The notes: a model not told the origin generated them from the letters alone. Positions 16,831 through 28,074 are shown, counted from the stretch's first letter. The stretch: DNA of 64,000 bases from Streptomyces globosus (GCF_003325375.1 NZ_CP030862.1:809501-873500); one strand, 5' to 3'. Translations and numbers: made by a program.

Positions 16831-18489
16831 GTGCGCGAGGATCACGCGACGCTGGTCGGGCTGGGGCTCAGCACTGAGGACCTGGAAGCCCTGGGTTTGG
16901 ATAAGCCCGCCACGGCCGAGCCGTCCGGACTCATGGACGCCTACCTGCGACGAAGCAACAAGAAGGAAGACCTGGCCACGTTGCGTCGGCACGTGCGGGA
17001 CTTGGTGCGCTGGGCGCAGGCGAACGGACTTCAGATCCGGCATGTCTGGTTCGAACAACTCTCGGCTTCCAAGTCCTACGTACGACGCCGGGAGTTCGAG
17101 AAGGCCACCCAAGCGATCGTGGACGGCAAGTCCAAGACGCTCGGCGTGTGGAAGACGGACCGCTTCGACCGGCGCGGTATGGGAGCGGTGGGCCGGATGC
17201 TCGACGAGTTCGACCGCCGGCAAGCGCGGCTCGTCTCCGTTTCCGAAGGGCTCGACTCATCACAGGGCGGCCGAATGGTCTTCGCGATCCTGAGTGAGCG
17301 TGCCAGGGAGGAGGCGAAGGACATGGCGAAGCGCGTGAAGATCGGCCATGACTCGCGCAAGGCGGAAGGACGAAGGGGGACGGGCAGGCCGCCGTTCGGT
17401 CTTTACAGCGCGCCCGGAAGCGGCAAGGTCGAACCCCACCCTGACGAGTACGGGACAGCCCGCAGGCTGGCGGACCTCTTGCTCGACAAGAAGACGACGA
17501 AAGACACCGCCCACCAACTCAACGAGGAGGGCTACCGGACGCGAAGCGGTGCCACCTGGTCGCCCACGGCGGTGAGCAAGCTGGCGCAGTCCCCACTCTT
17601 CGCGGGCATGGTCCCGGTCCGGCGGCGCAAGACGGACGAGCACGGAAACCCCTTGGACAGTTGGGAGGGGTACGGCGAGCCTCTGCGCAACGAGAAGGGG
17701 GAGGTCATCATGTGCGGCAAGGGGGTCGTGACGCCGGGGGAGTGGTTCAAGGTCAAAGCGCTCATCGCGGAGCGGACCGATGAACGGTGGGCGAAGGCGA
17801 AGCCGGAAGCGAAGTACCTGGGGACGGGGAGCTACCGATGCGGCCGGATGCGGGACAAGAAGGGCACGGGCGAGCTTGAACCGTGTGGCGGCTCGATGAG
17901 CCACCGTGGAGGACGCTACCGGTGCGAGGTCCGGCAGACGCGGGGCAGGTCCGTCTGCGAGGGCGTGGTGACCTTGGCCGACCGCATCGACCATGCGGTC
18001 GGCCAGGCTTGGATCCACCACATCACCGCCCTTGAGCCCGGTGACCCGGTGGTGATCGAAATTGCCCGCCGGTGGCTTGCCTTCGCGGACCCCGAAACGC
18101 AGGCGAAGAAGGATGAGGCGCAGAAGGCCCTTGAGGCGGCCCAGCGGCGTGTGAAGAAGCTCGAAGACGACTTCTACGTGTACGGGAAGATGGATGAAGA
18201 GCGCTTCGAGGAGCTGAGTGACGGGCAGCGCGCCGTTATCGAGTCCACCACGGCAGCCCTTGAAGCGTTGGACGCGGAGGCAGACCTCTCGCCCCTTGCG
18301 CAGATCGGCATCCTGAGCGAGGCGTGGGAAGCGTCGGATACGGCGGACAAGCGGATGCTCCTGAAGTGCGCCCTTGGGGAAAAGGGCATCACGGTCAAAC
18401 CCGCCCGGCGGCAGGGAGACCACACCCCGATCCTGGAGCGGCTCGAGTTCGACTGGCTGTCGAAGAAGGACACGGCCACCGGGAACTGA
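16831..18489 (+). CDS. Large serine recombinase (phage/ICE-type integrase)
   Basis: This 552-residue protein has three parts: an N-terminal resolvase domain with the catalytic serine S42 in DAYLRRS and the family FDRRG motif; a recombinase domain from about residue 190 ([11 protein letters not shown], and [15 protein letters not shown]); and a zinc ribbon near 335-375 with spaced cysteines, followed by a coiled coil (about 430-480). Such enzymes integrate and excise phages or conjugative elements at attP/attB. The GTG at 16831 has an AGGGAGGA ribosome site; an upstream GTG at 16747 has none. Codon use is visibly less GC-rich than neighbours. No excisionase, phage or conjugation genes accompany it, so it is a remnant or a solitary integrase. 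Confidence 0.92.
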   Translation: MREDHATLVGLGLSTEDLEALGLDKPATAEPSGLMDAYLRRSNKKEDLATLRRHVRDLVRWAQANGLQIRHVWFEQLSASKSYVRRREFEKATQAIVDGKSKTLGVWKTDRFDRRGMGAVGRMLDEFDRRQARLVSVSEGLDSSQGGRMVFAILSERAREEAKDMAKRVKIGHDSRKAEGRRGTGRPPFGLYSAPGSGKVEPHPDEYGTARRLADLLLDKKTTKDTAHQLNEEGYRTRSGATWSPTAVSKLAQSPLFAGMVPVRRRKTDEHGNPLDSWEGYGEPLRNEKGEVIMCGKGVVTPGEWFKVKALIAERTDERWAKAKPEAKYLGTGSYRCGRMRDKKGTGELEPCGGSMSHRGGRYRCEVRQTRGRSVCEGVVTLADRIDHAVGQAWIHHITALEPGDPVVIEIARRWLAFADPETQAKKDEAQKALEAAQRRVKKLEDDFYVYGKMDEERFEELSDGQRAVIESTTAALEALDAEADLSPLAQIGILSEAWEASDTADKRMLLKCALGEKGITVKPARRQGDHTPILERLEFDWLSKKDTATGN

Positions 18490-18931
18490 GTTCGACGCAA
18501 CGCGGCTGAGTCTTCCGGACCGGCCTTGTCCGTTTTCGGTAGGCGATCTGCTCAGCAGACTCCGAGTGAGGGCGTCCACGCCCGGTGTGCCCGGACCGGC
18601 CCCGGTGCAGGTGCGCCTGACGGGCGATCCCGACGGGCGTGCGGGCAGCCTCGGAGGGCCGGTGGATGCCGCCGCTGGGCGCCGGAGCGCCCGCGTCGCG
18701 CCGACGGGTGCCCCACGGACCCGGAGGCGGGCGCCCGTCGTGCGTGCCCCGCGGGGCGTACTTCGGGCTTCCCCTGTTCGTCTGCGACGGGCAGTGGCGG
18801 CAGAGCGGTGCGGCACCTCGTCAGCGGGTCCGGCCGCGCGGGCACTGAGCAGGCGCCCTGCTGCCCCGTTCGTGCGCTGCCCCTGCTGTGGCGCATGGGC
18901 GGGGCGGAGGCGGGTGCGCAAGGATGGGGGC
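18490..18931. other. Gap between integrase and DUF255 gene
   Basis: This 442-base stretch has no supported gene. The frame upstream of the DUF255 start is open but lacks conserved sequence. It presumably contains the DUF255 promoter and, if the integrase still marks an element, could include an attachment site; no direct repeat with the left side of the integrase was recognised by eye. Confidence 0.5.
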
Positions 18932-21019
<2,088 letters not shown>

Positions 21020-21054
21020 CCCGCCGGCGCCCCGCCCGTCCGGCGCCCCGCCCG

Positions 21055-21750
21055 TCAGTGCCGGTAGGCCGCCAGCGAGATGCCGACGTAGTGCGCGACG
21101 AACGCGGCCAGCGTCAGCGAGTGGAACACCTCGTGGAAGCCGAAGAAGCGCGGTGAGGGGTTGGGCCGCTTGATCCCGTAGATGACCCCTCCCGCGCTGT
21201 AGAGCAGCCCGCCGGCCACCACGAGGACGAGGACGGCTATGCCGCCGGCGCGCAGGAAGTCGGGCAGGAAGAAGACGGCCGCCCAGCCCATCGCGATGTA
21301 GCAGGGGGTGTAGAGCCAGCGCGGGGCGCCGACCCAGAAGACCCGGAAGGCGATCCCGGCCGCGGCCGCGATCCAGACCGCCCACAGCAGCGTCCGTCCG
21401 GTGGAGGGCGGGAGGAGCAGGACGGTCAGCGGGGTATACGTCCCCGCGATGATCAGGAAGATGTTGGCGTGGTCGAGGCGGCGCAGGACCGCCTCGCCGC
21501 GCGGCCCCCAGTTTCCGCGGTGGTACACGGCGCTGATCCCGAACAGCAGGCAGGCGGTGAGCACGTACACCCCGCACGCCACCCGGGCGCGCGTGGAGTC
21601 GGTGAAGGCCATGAGGGCCAGGCCCGCCACGACGACGGCGGGGAACATCCCTGCGTGCAGCCAGCCGCGCATCAGCGGCTTGGCCTCCGGCGCGGCAGCC
21701 GCCGCAGCGGCCTCCCGCACGACTGCGGCGTCAGAAGTCATGGTCCACAT
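21055..21750 (-). CDS. Hemolysin III / PAQR-family membrane protein
   Basis: This 231-residue protein has seven membrane spans. It carries the PAQR/hemolysin III motifs: SAVYHRGNW, RRLDHANIFLIIAGTYTP, and FHEVFHSLTLAAFVAHYVG near the C-terminus, whose His, Asp and Ser residues form the metal site in related receptors and ceramidases. The bacterial function is uncertain (membrane homeostasis or lipid hydrolysis). It starts at the ATG at 21750; a second ATG three codons later is possible. A 16-base palindrome lies four bases upstream of the ATG and overlaps the region where the ribosome site should be, so a repressor probably controls it. Confidence 0.85.
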   Translation of the reverse strand: MWTMTSDAAVVREAAAAAAAPEAKPLMRGWLHAGMFPAVVVAGLALMAFTDSTRARVACGVYVLTACLLFGISAVYHRGNWGPRGEAVLRRLDHANIFLIIAGTYTPLTVLLLPPSTGRTLLWAVWIAAAAGIAFRVFWVGAPRWLYTPCYIAMGWAAVFFLPDFLRAGGIAVLVLVVAGGLLYSAGGVIYGIKRPNPSPRFFGFHEVFHSLTLAAFVAHYVGISLAAYRH

Positions 21751-21754
21751 GCTA

Positions 21755-21770
21755 CCTACGGGTCCGTAGG
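21755..21770. promoter_or_regulatory. Palindromic operator before the hemolysin III gene
   Basis: CCTACGG-GT-CCGTAGG is a perfect 7-2-7 inverted repeat ending four bases from the start codon. On the minus strand TATGAG lies just upstream and could be the -10 box, which would put the palindrome over the transcription start. The size fits a TetR- or MarR-type dimer site. No regulator gene is adjacent. Confidence 0.6.
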
Positions 21771-21849
21771 TTTCTCATAGTGTGCTTTACGGAAGATTGA
21801 CGGGAGTGGCGATGCTCACGTGAGAGGCCCCCTGGACATATGCGCACAC

Positions 21850-21888
21850 GCACCGGATGATCAGATGAGTGCGGTCGGCACCGGATGA
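21850..21888 (+). repeat. 11-bp direct repeat in the pckA leader
   Basis: GCACCGGATGA occurs at 21850-21860 and again at 21878-21888, a 28-base period, in the 191-base region upstream of pckA. TTGACG at 21797-21802 could be a -35 box, with a poor -10 partner. The repeats could be activator or repressor half-sites. Confidence 0.5.
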
Positions 21889-21961
21889 GCGGAGCGCGAA
21901 GCGTCCGGGTCGCAGCCCCCACGGGGCATACACCAAACGAACCCCTCAACAAGGAGCAATC

Positions 21962-23788
21962 GTGGCGCGCGACAACGCGGCTCCCACATCCGTCCCGACG
22001 AACCACAAGGACCTGATCGCCTGGGTCGACGAGATCGCGGCGATCACCCAGCCGGACAGCGTCGTCTGGTGCGATGGTTCCGAGGCCGAGTACGAGCGCC
22101 TGTGCGGGGAGCTCGTCGCGAAGGGAACCTTCCGCAAGCTCGACGAGACCAAGCGCCCGAACTCGTACTACGCCGCCTCCGACCCCTCCGACGTCGCGCG
22201 CGTCGAGGACCGGACCTTCATCTGCTCCGAGAAGGAGGAGGACGCCGGCCCGACCAACCACTGGAAGGCCCCGGCGGAGATGAAGGACATCTTCACCGGC
22301 GAGAACGGCATCTTCCGCGGCTCCATGAAGGGCCGCACGATGTACGTCGTCCCCTTCTGCATGGGCCCCCTCGGCTCCGAACTCTCCGCGATCGGCGTCG
22401 AGATCACCGACTCCGCCTACGTCGCGGTCGCCATGCGCACGATGACCCGCATGGGCAGCGCCGTGCTCGACGAGCTCGGCGAGGACGGCTTCTTCGTCAA
22501 GGCCGTCCACACCCTCGGCGCCCCGCTCGCCGAGGGCCAGGCCGACGTGCCGTGGCCGTGCAACACCACCAAGTACATCTCGCACTTCCCGGAGACCCGC
22601 GAGATCTGGTCCTACGGCTCGGGCTACGGCGGCAACGCCCTGCTCGGCAAGAAGTGCTACGCCCTGCGCATCGCCTCCGTCATGGCGCGCGACGAGGGCT
22701 GGCTCGCCGAGCACATGCTGATCCTGAAGCTCACCCCGCCGCAGGGCGAGGCCCGCTACGTCGCCGCGGCCTTCCCGTCGGCGTGCGGCAAGACCAACCT
22801 CGCCATGCTGGAGCCGACCATCCCCGGCTGGACGGTCGAGACCATCGGCGACGACATCGCCTGGATGCGCTTCGGCGAGGACGGCCGCCTGTACGCGATC
22901 AACCCGGAGGCCGGCTTCTTCGGCGTCGCCCCCGGCACCGGCGCGCACACCAACGCCAACGCCATGAAGACGATGTACGCCAACACCGTCTTCACCAACG
23001 TCGCGCTCACCCCGGACGGCGGCGACGTCTGGTGGGAGGGCATGACGGAGGAGCCCCCGGCCGAGCTGATCGACTGGAAGGGCAACCCCTGGACCCCGGA
23101 GTCCGGAACCCCGGCGGCCCACCCGAACGCCCGCTTCGCCGTCCCGGCCGCCCAGTGCCCGACGATCGCCCCCGAGTGGGAGGACCCCAAGGGCGTCCCG
23201 GTCTCCGCGATCCTCTTCGGCGGCCGCCGCGCCTCCGCCGTCCCGCTGGTCACCGAGTCCTTCGACTGGAACCACGGCGTCTTCATCGGCTCGAACATCG
23301 CCTCCGAGAAGACCGCCGCCGCCGAGGGCAAGGTCGGCGAGCTGCGCCGCGACCCGTTCGCCATGCTGCCGTTCTGCGGCTACAACATGGGCGACTACAT
23401 GGCCCACTGGATCAAGGTCGGGGCCTCCGCGGACGCCGCGAAGCTCCCGAAGATCTACTACGTGAACTGGTTCCGCAAGAACGACGCGGGCAAGTTCGTG
23501 TGGCCCGGCTTCGGCGAGAACAGCCGCGTCCTGAAGTGGATCGTCGGCCGCCTCGACGGCACCGCCGAGGGCGTCGAGACCCCGATCGGCATCCTGCCGA
23601 CCAAGGCCGCCCTCGACCTCGACGGCCTCGACATCGCCGACGAGGACCTCGACTTCCTCCTCACCGTCGACAAGGACGTGTGGCGGGACGAGGCCTCCCT
23701 GGTGCCCGAGCACCTGAACACCTACGGCGAGCACACGCCGAAGGAGCTGTGGGACCAGTACCACGCGCTCGTGGAGCGCCTGGGCTGA
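21962..23788 (+). CDS. pckA: Phosphoenolpyruvate carboxykinase (GTP)
   Basis: This 608-residue enzyme interconverts oxaloacetate plus GTP with phosphoenolpyruvate, carbon dioxide and GDP, the entry to gluconeogenesis. Seen motifs include the GTP-type kinase loop [12 protein letters not shown] with the active-site cysteine (about residues 271-282), [20 protein letters not shown] near the N-terminus, the [21 protein letters not shown] segment and FGGRR. These separate it from the ATP-dependent form. The length is typical. The GTG start has an AAGGAG ribosome site six bases upstream. Multiple hairpins, including a duplicated one, follow the stop. Confidence 0.95.
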   Translation: MARDNAAPTSVPTNHKDLIAWVDEIAAITQPDSVVWCDGSEAEYERLCGELVAKGTFRKLDETKRPNSYYAASDPSDVARVEDRTFICSEKEEDAGPTNHWKAPAEMKDIFTGENGIFRGSMKGRTMYVVPFCMGPLGSELSAIGVEITDSAYVAVAMRTMTRMGSAVLDELGEDGFFVKAVHTLGAPLAEGQADVPWPCNTTKYISHFPETREIWSYGSGYGGNALLGKKCYALRIASVMARDEGWLAEHMLILKLTPPQGEARYVAAAFPSACGKTNLAMLEPTIPGWTVETIGDDIAWMRFGEDGRLYAINPEAGFFGVAPGTGAHTNANAMKTMYANTVFTNVALTPDGGDVWWEGMTEEPPAELIDWKGNPWTPESGTPAAHPNARFAVPAAQCPTIAPEWEDPKGVPVSAILFGGRRASAVPLVTESFDWNHGVFIGSNIASEKTAAAEGKVGELRRDPFAMLPFCGYNMGDYMAHWIKVGASADAAKLPKIYYVNWFRKNDAGKFVWPGFGENSRVLKWIVGRLDGTAEGVETPIGILPTKAALDLDGLDIADEDLDFLLTVDKDVWRDEASLVPEHLNTYGEHTPKELWDQYHALVERLG

Positions 23789-23798
23789 GCCGCAACAC

Positions 23799-23813
23799 GC
23801 CCTGAACCAGGGC
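23799..23813 (+). terminator. Short hairpin after pckA
   Basis: GCCCTG at 23799-23804 pairs with CAGGGC at 23808-23813 around a 3-base loop, followed by CCTTTG. It is a weak terminator or the first of several hairpins after pckA. Confidence 0.5.
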
Positions 23814-23822
23814 CCTTTGAAC

Positions 23823-23888
23823 GTGGGAGTCCCCGACCAAGCGATTCCCACCGCTGTGGGAGTCCCCGACCAAGCGGTTCCCACCGCA
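23823..23888. repeat. Tandem 33-bp repeat, each unit a hairpin
   Basis: Two adjacent 33-base units (23823-23855 and 23856-23888) differ at only two positions. Each begins GTGGGAGTCCCCGACCAAGC and ends with TTCCCACCGC, so GTGGGA and TCCCAC in each unit can pair, with a further GGAGTCCC arm. The result is two near-identical consecutive stem-loops downstream of pckA. Confidence 0.85.
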
Positions 23889-23947
23889 GCCGCGGACCGT
23901 CCCGGAGAGTCTTCGTGCTCCTCCGGGCGGGCCGCGCGCACCCGCCG

Positions 23948-23980
23948 GCGGCGGGCCCCCGGTGCACGGGGGCCCGCCGC
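23948..23980. terminator. Strong hairpin terminator
   Basis: A perfect 14-bp stem (GCGGCGGGCCCCCG at 23948-23961 with 23967-23980) and a 5-base loop lie within the 446-base gap between pckA and the next gene. The rest of the gap, 23981-24234, shows no gene or clear promoter. Confidence 0.78.
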
Positions 23981-24234
23981 TCGCGCGTTCCGCCCGCTCG
24001 CCCGTTCCGCGGGCACCGCGATGCGTCCCGCGGCCCGCGGGCGGGCAGCCTGCTCCCGTCGACAGGCACTTTCACGGCGAGACGGGTGAGCGCACGGTGG
24101 CCGACCGGTCCCTCTTCGAAACGGCGTACGCATCGGCGGGTGCTGGCAGCGGGCCCGCCGGACCGTCAGGATCGTCTCCTGGGCGCGGGCGCGCAGGGCG
24201 CGGGGGCCGCGCCGGAGGCGATGGGCTGGGCGCG

Positions 24235-24663
24235 ATGGGTGCGATGACGGCGTTGAAGCGGCACGGCCGGCTCCTCGGCCTGTCCGCGGTGGCGGCCATG
24301 CTGGTGTTCACGCCGCTGGGCCTGTACGTGTGGGGCGGCGGCGGTCCGGCCGCCGCGCCGCCGCGCGACGCGCTGCAGGACGTACGGGTCACCGGGTGCC
24401 GGGTCGACCCGGCGAGCCGGCGGGTGGTCGCCGCGGTCGAGGCCTCGGGGCGGCCCGGCGGCGCGGGGGCGTACGTGGTGACGGTGGAGTTCCGCGACGA
24501 CGACGGGGCCCGGCCGGGCGGGCGCGCCGCGCAGGCCCTGGTCCGGATTCCCGGGGTGGCTCCGCAGGCCGTCGAGCGGGGCGAGGCCGTCGGGCCGGTG
24601 TGGCCGTTCGCGGCGGTGCCGTGGTGCGGGGTCGCGGGGGCGGAGTTCACCCCCGCGCCGTGA
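24235..24663 (+). CDS. Small membrane-anchored or secreted protein of unknown function
   Basis: This frame encodes up to 142 residues. A basic N-terminus (TALKRHGRLL) is followed by one hydrophobic helix (GLSAVAAMLVFTPLGLYVWG) and a beta-rich extracytoplasmic domain with two cysteines (VTGCRVD and PWCGVAG) that could be disulfide-linked. There is no lipobox. It is not recognised as a named family. The exact start is uncertain: ATGs at 24235 and 24244 are both possible, and a GGAGG at 24214 fits neither well. It is convergent with the gene at 24766-25164. Confidence 0.6.
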   Translation: MGAMTALKRHGRLLGLSAVAAMLVFTPLGLYVWGGGGPAAAPPRDALQDVRVTGCRVDPASRRVVAAVEASGRPGGAGAYVVTVEFRDDDGARPGGRAAQALVRIPGVAPQAVERGEAVGPVWPFAAVPWCGVAGAEFTPAP

Positions 24664-24728
24664 CCGCGGGCGGCGGAAGGGAGCGTACGGGGATGCGCGC
24701 TCCGGGGCGGGCGTACGGCGTCATGGCT

Positions 24729-24761
24729 CCCGGTCCGGAGCCTCCGCGGCCCCGGACCGGG
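24729..24761. terminator. Bidirectional hairpin terminator
   Basis: CCCGGTCCGG at 24729-24738 pairs perfectly with CCGGACCGGG at 24752-24761 around a 13-base loop, between convergent genes. Confidence 0.75.
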
Positions 24762-24765
24762 GCCG

Positions 24766-25164
24766 TCACAGGCGCCCGGCGAGGTTCTCGGAGAACCGGC
24801 CCAGGGCGGCGGTGTGCGCGTCCATCAGCTCGGCGGCGAGGATCGCGACGGTGGTGTCGGCGCGGGACGCGGCCACGACCAGTGCCCGGCCGGCGAGGTC
24901 GTGCGCCCGCCGGTGGAGGGCGGCGGGGTCCGCGGCGGGGTCGTGCGGCTCCCGGGCGGGGGCGGTGCCCCGCAGCCGGCCGACCTGGGCGGCGATGCGG
25001 TCGCCGGCGTCGCCCAGCCCCAGCGCGTCCGTGACGGCCAGCAGGGCGGTCAGGTGCCCGGCGAGCTGGTGGTCGAGCGCTTCGGCGCGGGTGCTGTGCG
25101 GATAGTCGGAGTGGCGGCCGCCCACACGCTGGACGACCGGCTTGGTCCGGATCGGCTCGTACAT
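24766..25164 (-). CDS. Small all-helical protein of unknown function
   Basis: This 132-residue protein begins MYEPIRTKPVVQRVGG, then TRAEALDHQLAGHLTALLAV and several amphipathic helices. It has no signal peptide or membrane helix and is probably cytoplasmic. The ATG has a GGGAGG ribosome site. On the minus strand TAAGAT near 25192-25197 is a plausible -10 box, in a locally AT-richer promoter region. Its family is not recognised. It lies downstream of, and in the same direction as, the alaA-like gene but about 150 bases away with its own promoter. Confidence 0.7.
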   Translation of the reverse strand: MYEPIRTKPVVQRVGGRHSDYPHSTRAEALDHQLAGHLTALLAVTDALGLGDAGDRIAAQVGRLRGTAPAREPHDPAADPAALHRRAHDLAGRALVVAASRADTTVAILAAELMDAHTAALGRFSENLAGRL

Positions 25165-25311
25165 GAGTGGCCTCCCGAAAGTCAGGAGACCATCTTACAT
25201 TGGATTCGTTCTAAAGTTTTTCCTGATCCTGGACCGAGGGGCGGTGGAGCGGGGCCGGACCCCTCCACCGCCCCTCGGGCGTCCCTCGACCGCGGGCGCG
25301 GCCCGCCGCCG

Positions 25312-26523
25312 TCAGTGCTGGCCGTAGCCGTCCAGGAACCTGCCGATCCGGGTCACGGCATCCGCCAGGTCGGGGGCGGCCGGCAGCGTCACGATCCGGA
25401 AGTGGTCCGGCTCGGGCCAGTTGAAGCCCGTCCCGTGGACCACCATGATCTTCTCGGCCCGCAGCAGGTCGAGGACCATCTGCCGGTCGTCCTTGATCTT
25501 GTAGACGGCCGGGTCGAGCCGCGGGAACAGGTAGAGCGCGCCCTTCGGCTTCACGCAGGTGATGCCGGGGATCTGCGTCAGCAGGTCGTATGCGGTGTCG
25601 CGCTGCTCCAGCAGCCGCCCGCCCGGCAGCACCAGGTCCTGGATCGACTGCCGGCCGCCCAGGGCGGTCGCCACGGCGTGCTGCGAGGGCATGTTCGCGC
25701 ACAGGCGCATGTTCGCCAGGATGGTCAGGCCCTCGATGTACGAGGCGGCGTGCTGCTTCGGGCCGCACACTGCCATCCAGCCGGCCCGGTAGCCGGCGAC
25801 CCGGTAGTTCTTCGACAGGCCGTTGAAGGTGAGGGTCAGCAGGTCGGGCGCGATCGCCGCGGTGTTGGTGTGCGTGGCGCCGTCGTAGAGGATCCGGTCG
25901 TAGATCTCGTCCGAGCACACGATGAGGTTGTGGCGGCGCGCGATGTCGGTGAGGCCCCGCAGCATCTCGTCGTCGTAGACGGCGCCGGTGGGGTTGTTCG
26001 GGTTGATGATCACGATCGCGCGGGTGCGGTCGGTGACCTTCCGCTCGATGTCGGCCAGGTCCGGCATCCAGTCCGACTGCTCGTCGCAGCGGTAGTGCAC
26101 GGCAGTACCGCCGGCCAGCGAGACGGACGCCGTCCACAGCGGGTAGTCCGGCGCGGGGACGAGGACCTCGTCGCCGTCGTCGAGCAGCGCCTGCATCGCC
26201 ATCTGGATCAGCTCGGAGACGCCGTTGCCGAGGTAGATGTCCTCGACGTCCAGCTCGATGCCCTTGGTCTGGTAGTGCTGCATGACCGCGCGCCGCGCGG
26301 ACAGCAGCCCCTTCGCGTCCCCGTAGCCGTGGGCGTCGCCCAGGTTGCGGAGCATGTCCTCCAGGATCTCCGGCGGGCACTCGAAGCCGAAGGCCGCGGG
26401 GTTGCCGGTGTTCAGCTTGAGGATGCGATGACCTGCCGCTTCGAGCCGCATCGCCTCTTCGAGGACGGGGCCGCGGATCTCGTAGCAGACATTGGCGAGT
26501 TTCGTTGACTGGATCACCTGCAT
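25312..26523 (-). CDS. alaA: Pyridoxal-phosphate aminotransferase, AlaA-like
   Basis: This 403-residue fold-type I aminotransferase most resembles glutamate-pyruvate (alanine) transaminases of the AlaA type. It has the motifs LNTGNPAAFGF, YGDAKGLLSAR, NGVSELIQMAM, APDYPLW, INPNNPTGAVY, SDEIYDRILYDG and the cofactor lysine at about 238 in FNGLSKNYRVAGYRAGW. The conserved C-terminal arginine is in FRIVTLP. Reaction: transfer of the amino group between alanine and 2-oxoglutarate; other substrates are possible. TAAGCT lies six bases before the ATG with no ribosome site, so the mRNA is probably leaderless. Confidence 0.87.
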   Translation of the reverse strand: MQVIQSTKLANVCYEIRGPVLEEAMRLEAAGHRILKLNTGNPAAFGFECPPEILEDMLRNLGDAHGYGDAKGLLSARRAVMQHYQTKGIELDVEDIYLGNGVSELIQMAMQALLDDGDEVLVPAPDYPLWTASVSLAGGTAVHYRCDEQSDWMPDLADIERKVTDRTRAIVIINPNNPTGAVYDDEMLRGLTDIARRHNLIVCSDEIYDRILYDGATHTNTAAIAPDLLTLTFNGLSKNYRVAGYRAGWMAVCGPKQHAASYIEGLTILANMRLCANMPSQHAVATALGGRQSIQDLVLPGGRLLEQRDTAYDLLTQIPGITCVKPKGALYLFPRLDPAVYKIKDDRQMVLDLLRAEKIMVVHGTGFNWPEPDHFRIVTLPAAPDLADAVTRIGRFLDGYGQH

Positions 26524-26529
26524 GACGGG

Positions 26530-26535
26530 AGCTTA
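26530..26535 (-). promoter_or_regulatory. Likely -10 element of the alaA-like gene
   Basis: TAAGCT on the minus strand lies six bases upstream of the ATG at 26523. The spacing fits a leaderless transcript starting at the initiation codon. Confidence 0.55.
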
Positions 26536-26853
26536 CGGGCCCTGCGCCGGGCCCGCTGGGGATTCCGGCGCAGGATCGGAGGGGGGTATGTCCCGGTTCG
26601 CGCGATGGGAAGGGCGGGGGTCTGCTGGGCCTTGGAAACGGGGGCCGCGGCCGCGCTCCACCTGCGGAATCGGTGTGTCCGCATACGCCCGGCAGGGGTG
26701 GTGTTGCGCTCGTCACCCCGCTGCCGCGCGGGGCGCCGCCGGATGCGGGCACGGCTCCTGAGTACGGCTCCTGAGTACGCGCACTCATGCGGCCGGCCCG
26801 CGCCCTGGCGGAGGGTGTCCTTCCGGGAGCAGCGGGGACGGAAAGGCAGAGCA
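26536..26853. other. Divergent intergenic region with a 13-bp tandem duplication
   Basis: No gene is supported between the alaA-like gene and the small gene at 26854. The stretch holds a perfect tandem duplication of ACGGCTCCTGAGT at 26751-26763 and 26764-26776. Its position roughly 80 bases upstream of the next start would allow an upstream regulatory site, but this is unproven. Confidence 0.55.
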
Positions 26854-27108
26854 GTGGACTTCATAGTCGGCGACATGGCGATCACCACCGTGGGAACGGA
26901 CGGGGACGACCGGGCGATCGAGTTCCTGGTACGGCCCCACCGCGACGGCCGCAGCGGCGGCCGGGTGCGCAGCGAGGGCCACTTCGCCATCTACCGCGAG
27001 CACGGCCAGGGCTGGGAGGGCGCCCGCCTCGCCGTCGACCCCCAGTCCGGGAGTGTCCCCGTCGCCGCGGTCGAATGGGCCGTGGAGTTCGCCCGCGAGT
27101 ACCTCTAG
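26854..27108 (+). CDS. Small protein of unknown function
   Basis: This 84-residue protein starts at a GTG with a GGAAAGG site about eight bases upstream. It is acidic and probably beta-rich, beginning VDFIVGDMAITTVGTDGDDR, and contains FLVRPHRDGRSGG and AVEWAVEFAREYL near the end. It has no signal peptide or membrane helix. The family is not recognised. A perfect 28-base palindrome just after the stop should terminate the transcript. Confidence 0.65.
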   Translation: MDFIVGDMAITTVGTDGDDRAIEFLVRPHRDGRSGGRVRSEGHFAIYREHGQGWEGARLAVDPQSGSVPVAAVEWAVEFAREYL

Positions 27109-27117
27109 AAGCCCGCC

Positions 27118-27145
27118 TGGCGCCGCGTCAGCTGACGCGGCGCCA
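27118..27145. terminator. Perfect palindromic terminator
   Basis: A 28-base perfect palindrome whose left arm is TGGCGCCGCGTCAG and whose centre is AGCT lies nine bases after the stop of the small gene. Confidence 0.75.
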
Positions 27146-27265
27146 CTGTGGACGGCGGTGCGCCCGGGTCGGCGGGAACTTGCCCGGGGGGCCGGGGCGT
27201 TGTCCCGAACGGGTGGGTCCGACCCGGCCTGCGGAGGCCTGAAGGCGATGTGCAGAATGACCCGT

Positions 27266-27877
27266 ATGTCGATAGCGAACATCCCGCAGGCGGCCACCGC
27301 CGCAGACGCCCCGGAGATCGGCCGCAACCTGGCCCGCGCCTTCGGTGACGACCCGATGATGTGCTGGTTCTTCCCCGACGCCGCCTCGCGCGAGGAGCGC
27401 CTGGCCGAGTACTTCACCACCCTCTTCACCCGGCACTACGTCCGGCACGGCGTCTGCGAGCGCACCGCCTCCGCAGCCGCCTTCTGGGTCGCCCCCGAGG
27501 CCGGCGAGCTGGGCGTGCCCGACGTGGAGACCCAGCAGGCCCTGCTGGAGGTGCTCGGCGACCGCGCCGGGCTGTTCCGCGACGCCATCGGCGCGGCCGC
27601 CGCCCACACCCCGCAGGAGCCGCACTGGTACCTCGCGGCCATCGGCGCCGACCCCGCCGCCCGCGGCCAGGGCCACGGCGCGGCCCTGCTGCGCTCCGGC
27701 CTCGCCAAGGCCGACGCGGCCGGCATGCCCGCGTACCTGGAGTCGTCCAAGGCGGACAACCTGCCCTTCTACGAGCACTTCGGCTTCACCGTCCGCGAGG
27801 AGATCGCCCTCCCCGGCGGCGGCCCCACCCTGTGGGCCATGTGGCGCGAGCCGCAGCAGGCGGCCGGCGCCGCCTGA
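27266..27877 (+). CDS. GNAT-family N-acetyltransferase
   Basis: This 203-residue acetyl-CoA-dependent acetyltransferase carries the acetyl-CoA pyrophosphate motif in IGADPAARGQGHGAALLRSG (about residues 128-147) and the C-terminal YLESSKADNLPFYEHFGFTV strand-helix typical of the family. The substrate is unknown. Three in-frame ATGs are close together (27248, 27257, 27266). An AGAAT-like -10 sequence seven bases before the last favours 27266 and a leaderless mRNA, but the others remain possible. Hairpins follow at 27946-27962. Confidence 0.83.
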   Translation: MSIANIPQAATAADAPEIGRNLARAFGDDPMMCWFFPDAASREERLAEYFTTLFTRHYVRHGVCERTASAAAFWVAPEAGELGVPDVETQQALLEVLGDRAGLFRDAIGAAAAHTPQEPHWYLAAIGADPAARGQGHGAALLRSGLAKADAAGMPAYLESSKADNLPFYEHFGFTVREEIALPGGGPTLWAMWREPQQAAGAA

Positions 27878-27945
27878 CCCCGCCGCGCCCCGGCGCACAC
27901 GCGGGCGGCCCGGCGTCGCGTTCCGTAAACGCTTGGACGCGGAAC

Positions 27946-27962
27946 GTGTCCCCACGGGACAC
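27946..27962. terminator. Hairpin after the GNAT gene
   Basis: GTGTCCC (27946-27952) pairs with GGGACAC (27956-27962) around a 3-base loop. A second inverted repeat (CGTTCCG with CGGAACG) lies just upstream around 27918-27945. Confidence 0.6.
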
Positions 27963-28074
27963 TGCCTGTCTGCCCGCCCCCCGCACCGCCGCCCGGCACC
28001 GCGGGGCTTCCGGGGCGACGGCCTCGCCCGGGAAGGCGGCCGGTGGGCTGCCGGTACGACACCCCGGGGTGGCG

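Noticed and set aside
23823..23888. CRISPR-like repeat pair
   Set aside because: There are only two adjacent units with no spacer and no cas genes.
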